Assembly: GCF_030936135.1 (NCBI RefSeq)
Contig: NC_082597.1
Coordinates: 79,900,495 to 79,964,494 of the forward strand
Source of the DNA: Gavia stellata
Lineage: Eukaryota; Chordata; Aves; Gaviiformes; Gaviidae
Length of the DNA stretch: 64,000 bases
Direction: 5' to 3'
The translations under genes and the position numbers were made by a program. Every line of letters starts with the position of its first letter. The first letter of the stretch is position 1. This document shows positions 36,378-47,319 of the stretch, one piece after another. A model generated the notes under the pieces. The model saw only the letters and a program-made list of their open reading frames with translations. It was not told the origin of the DNA and searched no databases.

Positions 36378-36393
36378 GTTTCGGCCCCGAAAC
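36378..36393. promoter_or_regulatory. ETV6: GTTTCGG/CCGAAAC inverted repeat in the promoter
   Basis: GTTTCGGCCCCGAAAC is a near-perfect 16-bp inverted repeat (arms GTTTCGG and CCGAAAC, 2-bp centre). It sits directly 3' of the CACGTCAG word and 21 bp upstream of the GC box. It resembles paired E2F- or IRF-like half sites. Which factor binds, if any, cannot be told from sequence. Confidence 0.45.
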
Positions 36394-36544
36394 TCCGGAT
36401 CAATGAGCGGCGCGGGGCGGGGCGCAGCGCCAGCCCGGCCCGGCCCGGCCCGGCCCCCGCCGCCTTTCGGTTTCTCTCTTCCAGGAAGGAAAACACCGGC
36501 GGGGAGCGGGGCCGCGCGGGCAGCGCCCGCCCCTCCCCCTGCCA

Positions 36545-36560
36545 CCCCCCCCCCCCCCCC
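36545..36560. repeat. C16 homopolymer in the ETV6 promoter/5' UTR region
   Basis: Sixteen consecutive C on +, which is G16 on the other strand, about 410 bp upstream of the start codon. It can form i-motif or quadruplex structures and is a likely site of length variation and sequencing error. Confidence 0.9.
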
Positions 36561-36631
36561 GCCCCGCTCCCCGTGCCGCGCGCGCGCGGACCGGCTCGCA
36601 GACGGACTCGCACGGGCGGAGAGCGCGCAGT

Positions 36632-36669
36632 CACACGCGCACACACACACACACACACACGCGCGCGCA
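36632..36669. repeat. 38-bp alternating pyrimidine-purine (CA/CG) tract
   Basis: A short CG-containing block (CACACGCGC), a (CA)n stretch and a (CG)n end join into an uninterrupted alternation of pyrimidine and purine from 36632 to 36669, about 305 bp upstream of the ETV6 start codon. CG and CA alternation is the classic Z-DNA-forming composition. A further GGCGCGCGCGGGG word follows at about 36678. Confidence 0.9.
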
Positions 36670-36973
36670 GGGCCACAGGCGCGCGCGGGGCGGGGGGGGT
36701 GGGCGGGAGCGATCGCGCGCCCTCAGAGGAGCGGCGGCGCTGAGGAGGGGACTCCGGCGGCGGAGCGCCTCCCCCGGGCAGCTCCGCGGGCCGCGCCGCG
36801 CCCGCCGCCGGGCGATGGTGGCGGCAGTAACTTCCCCTTGAGGGGACGGGCCGGGTCGGGCCGCGCCGCGCCGCGCCGCCGGGCCGGGAGAGGAGCGGAA
36901 AGTGGGGAAAGCCCGAGAACTTCCCGTCCGCCCGCGCCCGCCCCGCCGGGCTTCGCCGTTTCCCTCCTGAGAG

Positions 36974-37006
36974 ATGTCTGAGGCTCCTGCTCAGTGTTGC
37001 ATCAAG
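36974..37006 (+). CDS. ETV6: ETV6 (TEL) coding exon 1, N-terminal 11 codons (partial gene)
   Basis: ETV6 is a nuclear ETS-family transcriptional repressor. It has an N-terminal PNT/SAM oligomerisation domain and a C-terminal ETS DNA-binding domain, and is important in blood formation. Only exon 1 is in this window. It encodes MSEAPAQCCIK, against MSETPAQCSIK recalled for human ETV6, which gives 9 of 11 identical residues. As in the known gene, the exon stops after codon 11 in phase 0 and is followed by a consensus donor (AAG|GTAAAG). The start is secure: an in-frame TGA lies at 36968-36970, two codons upstream, and G at -3 is favourable for initiation. Lys11 is the last residue of the exon. 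In the human protein it is a described SUMO acceptor within an I-K-x-E motif, whose remaining residues come from exon 2. The exon lies within the CpG island. Remaining exons are downstream of the window. An unrelated gene with the same 11 codons, phase and CpG context is unlikely. Confidence 0.9.
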
Positions 37007-37012
37007 GTAAAG
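37007..37012 (+). other. ETV6: ETV6 exon 1 splice donor
   Basis: GTAAAG directly after the AAG codon, a good match to the vertebrate 5' splice-site consensus. It sets intron phase 0. Confidence 0.88.
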
Positions 37013-37150
37013 CCCCGTCCCTGGGTCCGTCCGGCCGCTGTCAGCGCGGGTCGCCTCGGGGCGGTGGGCGCCGTGCGTTGCCCAGGGTGATTTGGGTGAA
37101 AATAGCTGTTTCTTCCTCTTCTTTCCCCGCCTCGCGTGAAGGGCGGTCGC

Positions 37151-37165
37151 GGGGGGGGGGGGGGG
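37151..37165. repeat. G15 homopolymer at the start of ETV6 intron 1
   Basis: Fifteen consecutive G on +, 145 bp into the intron, within the CpG island. In the nascent transcript this would be a G-quadruplex-prone run near the 5' splice site. Confidence 0.9.
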
Positions 37166-37547
37166 TGTCGGTGCCCCCCCACGTCCGCGGGGCGCGCAGC
37201 CCTCAGCCGTGGCCGTCAGGACCGCGGAGCTCCCCGCGCTGGCGACCGGCCGCGGGCGGGGGGGGCACGCGGGAGGCGGCCGCAGGGACGCGGCTCCCGT
37301 CGCTTGTCAGCGCCCTGCGCCTGCCCCGGGGGGACACGCAGGGCAAAGCCGCGGCGGCCGGGATTTTCAGGGCAGGAGCCGGCGGCGCGCTGGGGGCTTT
37401 GAGGGGAGCCCCGGAGCCCGGCCTGGCCTCCCGCGGGGCTGGCTGCCCGCCGTCCCCCGCCAGCAACTTCGCAGAAAGTTTCCTGCCGTCGGGGAGATGC
37501 TGCCGCTTCCACCAGCTGTGGGTTGTGGGGCTTTCTTTTTATTTTTT

Positions 37548-37572
37548 GCCTTGAATTTTTTTTTTTTTTTTG
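37548..37572. repeat. T-rich run at the downstream edge of the CpG island
   Basis: A T run of about 17 (TTGAATTTTTTTTT and onward) marks the sharp change from CpG-rich to AT-rich DNA. Confidence 0.7.
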
Positions 37573-38085
37573 TAATATCCGTATTATTTACTTTTAGTCA
37601 CTGCATTTACTGGCGTCGCTTGCCCCGTCCAGGGCTGCGCAGCCTGGCCCCGCTCTGCCCGCGCCTGGAGGATGCGTTTCCCCGTGGCTTGGCCTGTTGA
37701 AGAAGGGGTTGCCCCGTGAAGTTTCTCGGTTTAAGTGGAGGCGGTATAAAGCTGAGACAATGGAAACAAAATTGAGTTTCCTTTTTTGTCCAGACCCTTC
37801 CTATCTAGCAGCCCACTAGAAATAGTGCTTTCCTCTCGCCTGCCCTCACCCCTCGGTTTTGTTTCAATTACGCGTTTTCTTCAGGAGTCGCTTTGCCCTG
37901 TTGCCAGCCTGGAGTCTCCCTTCTGCTCGCGACTAACTCTGTCCGAGTAAGAGTGCTTTAGCGGTTGTCTCTCCCTGCCTGGAAAGAAGAGGTGACTTCC
38001 AGACTCTCTCTAAGAGCAAGAGCCTGGAATAAACGCTTAATTATTCAGCTTAAAAGAGTGACGCTTTTTTGTTTGCTTGTCTCGT

Positions 38086-38101
38086 GCGTGTGTGTGTGTA
38101 T
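38086..38101. repeat. Short (GT)n microsatellite
   Basis: CGTGCGTGTGTGTGTGTATG-type run, about eight dinucleotide units. Confidence 0.75.
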
Positions 38102-40184
38102 GTTTACGGTGGGAGTTTTGTGTTCTATACGGTGTGACCACAATTTGAAAACTTCTGGGTGTATTTTCTCTTGCCGAGTTAAATGTGTTCAGGCCTGTGT
38201 CCCGTGAAGTCTCACGGCTTAAGAGAGTCTCGTCTGACTTTTCATAACACAGACAGACAAATTGGATAATAGGGTATTGTATGCGTGTTACAGTATGGCA
38301 AAATGCTAATGCAGGCAAAATGTGTACAATTAACTAAGCAGATCCCTATATATATAAACTGAAATATAACTACTGTTTTTTCTAGTAAACCCTGTGGAAA
38401 GGTAGGATGTGTTCACTGGACAGAAGAACACAAATGAATGTCAGGGGGAAAAAGTAGTGTCGTACAAGTTGTGTTTCCTTGGTTTTAAGATATGTCATTT
38501 TGAAAATACGAGGCTTTCTTCTGTTCTTACTGAAGTCAGCAACGAAATTACTGTTGATTTCAGGAACAGTAGAACTGGTCCTTCCCTAACCTCACTAAGG
38601 TATGTTACAGAGTCATACTGTAAGGGATCAGCTACATAGCAGGAGAGATAGAAGCAAACTTCTATTTGAGCCTTGAAATGATTAAATGCCAATTTTTCAT
38701 TATGTTTAGAGAGATACTGGGAAACAGATTTTTTTTTTTTTCCCCCAAGTGACTTTCTAAACATCATGGTCTGAACTTATTTTTATTTTTTAATGTGTGA
38801 TTTGTTTACATGCTGACCCTTGCAGTTATCTTTGTCGGAAGACAGAAATTACTGTTGTTGGCTTCTCTGTTGGTGATACAGAGAGTACATATTTTCAGAC
38901 AGAAATGTGAATTTCAAATGATAGCATTTCTTCACCAGCCAAACCATTCTGGATAACTTTCTCTTCAGTTTTTCTAACTACCATTGTTTTTTGGACACTT
39001 GTTTCAACCAGGCAGAGTTAAAGGTGGTTGTGATCAGCAGCTGGATTTAAAAGGAGTTGTTTAAATGGTAGTGTGATTCTACAGGTACGATTGATTACTT
39101 CTTCAGCGTGCCAGTCCGGCTTGTGGCACAGAGTGTGAGGCCAAGGCAGAGGAGCAAGCTCCGCACCGTACTCCAACTTCGCTGCTGAGCTGCTGTGTTG
39201 TTCTGAAAAGTAGCCAAGTATTGTGCTGCGAGGGTGTTGCAGAGTTTCATTAGGAGCCTGTGAACTGCAAGCGGTGGTGCTGGTGGATGTATTTTCTATG
39301 TATTTCTTTTTTTCCCTTCCTCTTCCAACGCGAGGCAAGGGTGCGTGCAGTAAATGCCGCAGCAACTGGGGTGATGAACCGTGGAAAGCTTCAGCAGAGG
39401 GAGTGAAGGCTAGTGATTTGTTTATGCCCGAGCTGCTCAGTGCACGGTCTCCCTATCTCACCTTATTAGAGAAGCGCTCTAGTAAGATTTTGGAAAACTT
39501 TGTGGAGGTGAAGTTTTGGTATATATTTAACTACTGGTAATCAATATAAACTTGCAGTAATATCTCAGTTCATGTCAAGTACTTATCAGTATGTACGTGT
39601 GATTGTATATTGATACGTGTTTGCTTTGTGGCAAGTATGTGTGCTTACTTACATTAACTCTTACTCTGAGAGAGGAGAAATATAATGCTCATATACTGAT
39701 CTTGCCAACGCTTGGGTGTGTGCTTGCCTGGCTGATGGCAAGCAGACCCGGTAACTCCAACTGTGCTATTGTAAGTGTGTGCGTAAAGAGTCTAAAACTG
39801 CAGAGAGAAGTCATCGCTGGGGTTTAGAAAATAAGATCTTGGGGGTCAGAAGATGAGCGTGAAGGTTGGACCCTCAGTGTTCGCTACAACTTACGGCATC
39901 GGCGTACTCTCTGCGTGAGCCGATAGGCTTCAGGCTTGTGGCAGACTCCAGCCCGAGAGTGCCTGAGGGCTGCGGTCTGAGGTGGGTTGGGAGGGGACAT
40001 CTGGTGTGGGTGCTGTATTCGGACACTTTTTTCATCCCAGCTGTTGGGATGTCTACTTTGGTAGTAAACCTGTTCCTCTGATCCTGAGCCATAGTAGTTA
40101 GCTGATTATATTATTGTAAATAACTGCCACAACGTTGGCACTCATTACAGTATTGGCAAGTGATCCTTACGGCCTCACCTCTCC

Positions 40185-40292
40185 TCCCCCAGATGGGAGA
40201 ATTGAGGCACAGGGAGAGTGTAAACATCTTGGCAAAGGCTTGCATGAGAGCAAAAGCTCAAAGGGAGACAGGACTAGAACTTTAGACACAGG
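40185..40292 (-). mobile_element. MIR-like ancient SINE fragment
   Basis: CCCAGATGGGAGAATTGAGG, CACAGGGAGAGTGTAAACAT and CTTGGCAAAGGCTTGCATGA on + follow the reverse-complement MIR core (cagatgaggaaactgaggcacagagaggttaagtgacttgcccaaggtcac). Confidence 0.6.
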
Positions 40293-41559
40293 TAATGATT
40301 TTTGTGGTTAATTAAGGTCCATGTGGTGATGAGTTCTGTTTAAAACCTCATCTGGAGCTTTCTGATTGTGAGGCTTGCCCTATGTTTTTCCTGAAATTAT
40401 AATACCTTGAGAGTATCACGGTGGTGTCATATGGAGGCTCAAAATTCAGCAGGCAAATAGAAGTGTCCCAAAGGGTCCAGTTTAATTTGTTTATTTTCCT
40501 TTTTATAAATCCGGCACTTTCAGATGCTTAGTCTGATTTACCATGCGACCATACAAACAATTGTGCTGGCATAAGCGTGGAGTTGTGGTGGAACTAAAAC
40601 TGGGAATATAGGGCCGGGGGGGTGGGAGGGGAATCAGCTGCTTCAGATCTCCCAGACCAGGGCTTCTCTGAGCCCAGGCTCCCTTGTGTGCGCCTGCCTG
40701 ATGCTTGGGCTGAGAATGCTTTCTGTGGGCAGAGTGGAAGGCACGGAGCCTTCCTGCAAGTTGGGTTTCACTACTGACTCCAGCGGAGATTTTATGCAGC
40801 TGTTCGCTGGTGGATGCGAGCTCTTTCTCTTGCAGTCAGCTGGATGTAGTGGCACTTGTGATTGCATGGGCACCGCAGGAGTCAGCACAGAACCCCGTAG
40901 CTCAAGGACGTGTCTCACGGGTGCTCGTTTTGGATTTGAGGATGTACTTTGTAATCATTTAAAAAAGGAAGAGGAAAAAAAGACTGATCGTGTAAGGGCA
41001 AAGAATCAGCATAGTGTTTCAGCTTTCAATCTTAACTGGCTTCCCCAGATTTACTTAAAAATTAAGTAGTGCTTTATGTTTCCTAATACTTCATTGATGC
41101 TGTTTTTGCAAAGAGCTCTCTCCCACTGAAGGCTTCCCATGCTGAGAGACTGTTCAGCACCACACAGCCAGAATCCTGTTACCCTTAAACCAAGGCTGAG
41201 TATCTGTTAGTGCAGAGTATGTTCCTTAATGTTTATTAGCGAACTTGTGTACTAGGAGGGGGGTGCTTCTTCTGTTAGTGTCAATGACAAAACTCTCATT
41301 AAGTTCAGTGGGTGTAGTATTGAATGGGAGAAGACCAGTGTTTAGAAGTACATACTATTTAACACCTGATTAATCACTTAACTCCTTGGCACCAGCTAAA
41401 CTTACTCCCTCTGAAGCAAAATTTTACTACCACTGCCCCAATTAAACACTGGTCATTACTATTCACTGTGTCATTACAGGTGAAGTCAGTTTCCTGGGAG
41501 GCAACCCATTAAAACAGCAGCCCCAATCTGAAATGCCCCAATTAAACAGAGGATACTTT

Positions 41560-41625
41560 AATGATAATTTACATGCATATTGCACCTTGCATCTCAAAGT
41601 GCCTTTTGGAGGGAGGTGGCTAAGG
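41560..41625 (-). mobile_element. Ancient SINE-like 3' end
   Basis: AATTTACATGCATATTGCAC and CTTGCATCTCAAAGTGCCTT on + match the reverse complement of an amniote SINE terminus (gcgctttgagatccttggatgaaaggcgctatataa). Confidence 0.5.
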
Positions 41626-41974
41626 AGTGCTCTGCTGATAGAAATGATGATAAGCAGGAGATGAAGTCTTGTACAGTTACAAAGAAGTGAGGTTTCTGCC
41701 TTTTAGAAAAGTTATCTGGGTCCTTGAATGCTTGCCTTCTGAAGTCTTTTGACAAAAGCTTTCCTAATAACCTCCTTACTGTGAGAAAAGAGAGCTAAGG
41801 CAACGTGTGTTTTTGGCCAACGGTGTGGTTCTGACCTACAAGCCAAAAATTGGCTAATTTGTATTTTTTTTAATGAATTTGTTTTGGAGTATTTGTGGTT
41901 CAGTGCCTTCAGATGGGCATCCCCAGAGCAACAGCAGTTCAAAAGCAAGTGGTTCTGAAAATTTTCACTTTGGC

Positions 41975-42070
41975 CTTTGCTTTCCCTATCTGTGAAACAG
42001 GCATAAAATAATAATGAACTTAGTTCTGCAGGGAGGTAGTGAGGCTTAGTATTTGTAATGCAGCATGGAA
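41975..42070 (+). mobile_element. MIR-like ancient SINE fragment
   Basis: CCCTATCTGTGAAACAGGCA, TAAAATAATAATGAACTTAG and GGGAGGTAGTGAGGCTTAGT, then ATTTGTAATGC follow the second half of MIR (catctgtaaaatggggataataatacctac...gggttgtgaggattaa). Confidence 0.6.
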
Positions 42071-43671
42071 ACAAATTGTGTTTATTACAGAAATCAGTGA
42101 CAGAGTGGTCTGATTTGTTCCTGGCTTTTTAGTTCACATGGTGTTTGGGGGCGAAGGGGTGGTTGTTGTTTGGCTGTTGGCTTTTTTGGTAGGGGCCACC
42201 TACCTCTGCTGAGCAGCTGGAGAGAGCAAGATATTACTGCTTCACCATGTCCCTATGGCTGGATGAGCCATGTGCGGGCAGGGTGGTGTTGCTGTGCCCA
42301 CAGCCTGCATTGAACTTGGCTTTGGGAGAAGCAGGCACATGGTGCAGGCGTAGCTGTTCTGCCACAATCCTCCTCCTGGCCCAGGGCAGAAGTGCCTGGG
42401 AGGGACGGCTGCCAGAGCAGTCCCCGCCGCCTTCCCCTGACCACTGTCCTTCCCAGGGCTCCCTGAAGCTGAATGCAGAGCAGGCTGTGTACTCCATTGT
42501 CCCAGGTGTTATTTTTTCTTGGGGGTAGGAGGACATCCCTCTCTGTTAGATCAGATACACCTTCATCATCTGACAAGGGAGGACCCACTGGCAAAGGCAG
42601 TGGCTGGTGGTCAGCTGCTAGCACTGTCACAACAATTAATTTTTAGGTCGCAGTCTGTCCCTGTGTCTCTTGAGGGAAGGAGGCCACCCAGGACAGCCCA
42701 GGGGTGGGATGTTCCTCTAGGCAGTCGTGAAGAAACCAAACGGAGCCCAGGTATGTGCTTAGGTTCAGCTCGAGCAAAGAGACCAGACAGGCCACCAAAA
42801 CTCCTGTGCCTTTAACAGCAGGGTTGTGGCAATTGATTCCTGCTGTCGTGGGTTATTTTTTTAGGTCTACAACCCAAGCCAAATTTAACCTTATGGGTTC
42901 TGGTGTTGCTGAGTTGTCTTCAGGCAGTGTTTTGCTGGAGCACAGAAGACAGCCACTCTCTTTATCTACTTCTTTAGTAACATATGGAACTCAAGCCTAG
43001 ATTATACTGATTATTTTTTTTTTTTTCCAAAAATGCCACTGCTGGCAGGGAAATAAATGCAGAAAACTCCAGCTGAAGTTGAACTTATTTATGGAATGTT
43101 TGGAGCAGTGGTAAATAAAGGATTTTTGGAAGGAGTTAAGCTTTTCACTGATAGATGGTATTGCTTCTCTTCTGTAATGCTACTGAGCTCCAAAGTGAAC
43201 TGGGTAGAGCAATTAAGGAAAGCTATAAATGATTCTTCCATCTAAATGATTTTCCAAAGGTTATTCTTTGTTAAGCCACATGCAGTTTCTTTGCTTCAGT
43301 GTTGTTCTTGTACAGTTTGCAAATACTGTCCTGGTTAAGACAGTCTGGAGAGAAAATGGGTATGAAAGAGAGAGAGATTCTCAATGCGGTATTTTATGTT
43401 GGTGTTCTATGGAATGTTTGCACACGGAAATAAATAGCATTGTAAATCATTTTAAAGATGTGTATAATGCCAAGAGTAGTATCGGGTGTGACTGCAAGAG
43501 TTAAGTGTTAGTACAACTCCACAAAAATACTTTGCATGTGACAACTGGGCTTTACATGTTCAACTATTAACAGCTGGCTAATATTAAATCCAGAGTTTGG
43601 ATGTTTAATTTTAAAATTAAATTAAATGTGGTTATAAATAAGAATGATGAGTGATTTCTTGGAGTTTTTAG

Positions 43672-43765
43672 TTTTGTGGGGTTTTTTTTTGTTTTGGTGG
43701 TTTTTTTGTTTGTTTGGGTTTTTGTCTGCTTTTGTTGTAGTTTTGTTTTGTTTGTTTTTCTAGCT
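43672..43765. repeat. T/G-rich (TTTTG)n-like low-complexity tract
   Basis: About 95 bp made almost only of T and G on + (runs such as GTTTTTTTTTGTTTTGGTGG and TTTTGTTTTGTTTGTTTTTC). It may be an expanded A-rich tail on the minus strand, but no element body was identified next to it. Confidence 0.75.
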
Positions 43766-45759
43766 AGCTCAGGTAGGGTCTGATCAAGCTTGGAAATTAT
43801 TTGTTTTGAAAAGTGCTGAGAGTTTAATCTGGAGGAAACCAACTGGCATCCAGTAAGGAGTATCCTTAAAACTGATGGAATGCAGTAGAGAGTGAGATTG
43901 TATAGTTTGCATTTCAACAGAGTATGGCTGAAGTGATTTTTCCGTTATGTCTTCAGTGGGATCCTCCAAAATATCTATTAACAGAAACTAGGAATGTTTT
44001 CTAAATGGTATGGGATTCTGTGGAAATCCAGGAGCTTGGAGTTCTACCAGATAAATGAAATGTTTAACAAAAGTGCCAGAGATAGTAGTTCTAGAATTCA
44101 GAGACAGATTTATCCAGTTAGTAGGGCCACAGCAATGCATTCAATATCTGCAAACTGCATTTTCCTTTTCTCTTTCTCCTTTTTTTCCTAAAAAGGGCTT
44201 CACATAAAAGTGGTTTCCGTCATTGATGGAGCGCTGTGAAGCTCTGCTGGTGTGCTTGGAGGTCAAATGGAGCAAACCCAGCATTTCAGCAGTATTGGGG
44301 AGCTCCTTCCCACTTCCTAGAAACTCATCCGAGGTCTGTGTTGGGATTCCCCCCCATGACAGAAGTAATCCTTTTTTCTTCTGGTGGATTAGGACTGGAG
44401 ATTGTTGTTTCACCATATTCCCCCTTGAACAGTGAGTTCTCATCTTCCTACCTGCCCTGCGCTTTAAAACACGGGCAAAGCCAAGCCTTCTCTGACCTGT
44501 CCAGGGGCTGAGGTTAGAGGTGGTAGGGTGTGAGGAACCGGGGGCACTGGGGTGAGGGTGTTGGTCCCAGTTATCACTGGAGGCTACCGGAAAAAACGTT
44601 CCCTGGCAGATGGGTCCTCCCTGCCACATCCGTGAGAAGCTGCTTGGATATTTCCAGCGGGCACCACTGCGCAACCTGAAGCCTGCAGAGCGATGGGGGT
44701 GGCACTGATGGGTCGTTGTCATCTGTGCCACTGCCTTTCTACTGGGGCGGCTCTGGTCCCAGCAGCCTCACCTCAGCTCCAGAGGACCAGCTCCCTTCAG
44801 TTCAGAGCACTGTTGTGCTGGGTCGGGCAGCCTGGTGTAGGCACATGTAGGTGCCGGGTGCCCGGCTGGGGCTGTGCTATGACTGTGGAGTGACAGACCC
44901 ACCATCTCCCTGGAGGTGAGGAAATGAGGGGCTGAACTGTTTTCACAGAGCGATGAGGATGCAGTCGTTCCTGCTAAGTCCCAGGGTGCCAGGAAGGGCA
45001 CCAGGTTGCAGGAACGGGAGCGGTGATGGGTGTAAAAGATATTTCTCAGTTGGCAGTCTGAGTGGTTGTGTACTGTCAAATGGCTTGAGCAAATGGGTTC
45101 TCTGGAAGAGGACTCGGGGAAGACTGTGGGAGCGGCTTCCAGGGGAAGAAGGTTATGGGTTGTAAAATATTTCATGGCATGTGGCCTGAGATGTGTATCG
45201 CACGTTGCACAGTAAACACTGGGCTCAAACACACAAGATAGTGTCTTAGCCAGCTACCTCACACCAGCTGAGTCATCAGAGCCATCCGTGACTGACCGTG
45301 CGCTGGCTTTTATTACCTCCCAACTGGGACAAATTACAACTTCTTTTAAACCTCAAAGTAAGAAGAGAGTGAATTAATAGCGTATGCACAGCCAGTTAGC
45401 ATAGCCAACTGAACCATGTTGACGGGCAGTGGCTGAGTTTTGCAGGCTTGGAGAAGTGGGCAGAAAGTGCAGTATTTTTTTTCCTCTTGGTAGTTTTGAG
45501 CAAGGTGCTCTCGTGGCTCTTCTTGCTTAACAGAAACGGTGAGGTCTCCTTGAGTGTTCGGTCCTGTTTGCTGATGGACCTCCCAGAACTGGTCTGGCAT
45601 CTGGGATAGTATTTTAGGAAATGATTTGGTGGGTGAATAAAAGAGAAAACTGAGCTCAGTTTTTAAGTTGGGGTCAAACAGGCAAATAAAACTGTAGTGG
45701 GAAAGGAGCCAGGGAGTAAAACAGAAATTATCTGTATATTGCAGTTTGATTCTATGCCA

Positions 45760-46330
45760 TGTATCAGTTCTGGTTACTGTGTGTTTTCCTGATTACTAAG
45801 AAGCTTTGTAGTGGCACTGAAAAAGATACAGAAATGAGCAGTGGAATTGCATGGGGAAACTTCTGTAGGAAGAGAAGCTACATTGCCTAGGACTCGTCAG
45901 CTTGGAAAGGAGACTGCTGAGGGAGGTATGATAGAGATCTACAAAATCGCACAGTAGTGTAGTATGGGGAACAGTGATTTCTGACAGTACAAAACTAGAG
46001 CAGGCAATGAAATCGCCAGCCAGCAATATTAAAACAAGTACTTCTTCCATCTGTGTTAAAATATAGAACTCACTGCTGCAGGATGCTATGGAGGCTAAAA
46101 GTACAAATGGATTTAAAAGACAGGGTAGAGGAATATGGGGAAGATATTAAGCCTAACAGCCTGCGTGGGGGACACACACACACGGGCGGACCTATAATTA
46201 CACAGGGGAAAGATTGCTTTTTCTGTCTGTTAAGCCTTTTCTGAAACAGAGACTTCTTGTCTTTTGGGGAAAAGATCCCAGTCAAGATAGACTTGCTCTG
46301 ATGATGTACAGGCATTCAGATGCTTCAATG
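45760..46330 (+). mobile_element. Ancient L3/CR1-like LINE 3' part
   Basis: GATGATAGAGATCTACAAAAT-like words (GGTATGATAGAGATCTACAA, about 45925) are followed by GAACTCACTGCTGCAGGATG (46070-46089), CTATGGAGGCTAAAAGTACA and AATGGATTTAAAAGACAGGG. The 3' motif AGATAGACTTGCTCTGATGA lies near 46284. The order matches the end of ORF2 and the 3' UTR of the old amniote L3/CR1 group (gaattcactgccacaggatgttgtggaggccaaaagtttaactggattcaaa...ctagatggaccattggtctga). It is diverged, with many stops. Confidence 0.6.
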
Positions 46331-47319
46331 TAAAGTTTTGCACCCTGGAAGGCTGGTCTCAAGTGCTTATTAGTCTCCTCCAGATTGTTTCCTAAGTTTC
46401 AGTCTCAGCCCCAGCAGTCTTGATTTCAAGAGCACTAGTTAATTGCAAGTGGGAAGAGAGCTAAGGAAGAATGTGTGTCTGTGTCTGAGATTTGTGAAGT
46501 CTGAGTTGCTAGGACTAGCAAGAGATTGGCTTTGTTGCTTACCCAGATTCAAATGAAAGAGGGGAAAACCTTCAGGGAATACGTGGAAGAGGAATTACAG
46601 ATCAGCATTTAAAAAAGGGAAGTTTTCTGGTTATGGGGAAGAGACATTGTTTGCTTCTAGGAGCCAAATGTGGGTTGAACTATGCTTTTCCAAAGGTCTC
46701 CCAGTTCCCATTATCACCCATGTGAAATGTGTTCTTGAAGCATTAGCTCTTTTTCACATACGTGACAAATGGTGTCCCAACCGGAGCTTGCAGCCGTGGG
46801 CATAAGAGTTGCTGCTTTCACTGCCTCGCCAAATGTTGCAGGCAGTCGCTGAACTGTCTCACTTGCTAAGAAATGCTGTCATTTGTAAAGACCTTGCATC
46901 ACGCTTTGATTGTGACTACTTTTTTTTTTTAAATGGCAAACAGAAGAACGGATATACAAAATCAATTCCAATATTGTTTTGCATGTGTACTTTTTAGTTA
47001 TTTTTCCTAAAGAGAGAGTGATTCAGTGTTGAATAGCCATTAAAACATATTGATGTGCAGCTAAATATGGCCTTTAACCTAGATTTAGTTCTCCTTTCTG
47101 CTAATCTATAGAATGTCCACAAGTATCTATTTAAGTAGTTGGATAGCCTCCTACAGATTTAGATAGGTTTTCATTTTGGAAAATAGAAAATTACTTTATT
47201 TGCTGGTGATTTTTTTTTTTTTAATTTTACATGCTCTTTATGATAGACTGCATTTGGCTTTGCACTGAAATGAAATTACAAGTGCGGTCTCCCCGACCAA
47301 AACCCTGAGCAATGAAAGT

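Larger units (their letters stand above)
35490..37700. promoter_or_regulatory. ETV6: CpG island spanning the ETV6 promoter, 5' UTR and exon 1
   Basis: A long, very GC-rich and CpG-dense block, the only one of this strength in the window. It is densest between about 35640 and 37480 and falls off into AT-rich intron by 37700. It surrounds the first coding exon of ETV6, as expected for a broadly expressed TATA-less gene. Visible elements include a GC box GGGGCGGGGC at 36414-36423, four CCCGG pentamers at 36434-36453, a CACGTCAG CRE-half-site-like word at 36371-36378, and ETS-type GGAAGGAAA near 36484-36492. I cannot place the transcription start. The many overlapping long frames here (Pro/Arg/Ala/Gly-rich) come from base composition. 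Confidence 0.9.

Noticed and set aside
35613..37700. Long overlapping open frames in the CpG island (up to 236 codons, both strands)
   Set aside because: Products are Pro/Arg/Ala/Gly-rich in every frame, as expected when GC content removes stop codons. No domain is present, and the real ETV6 reading is the short exon at 36974-37006 with an upstream in-frame stop.
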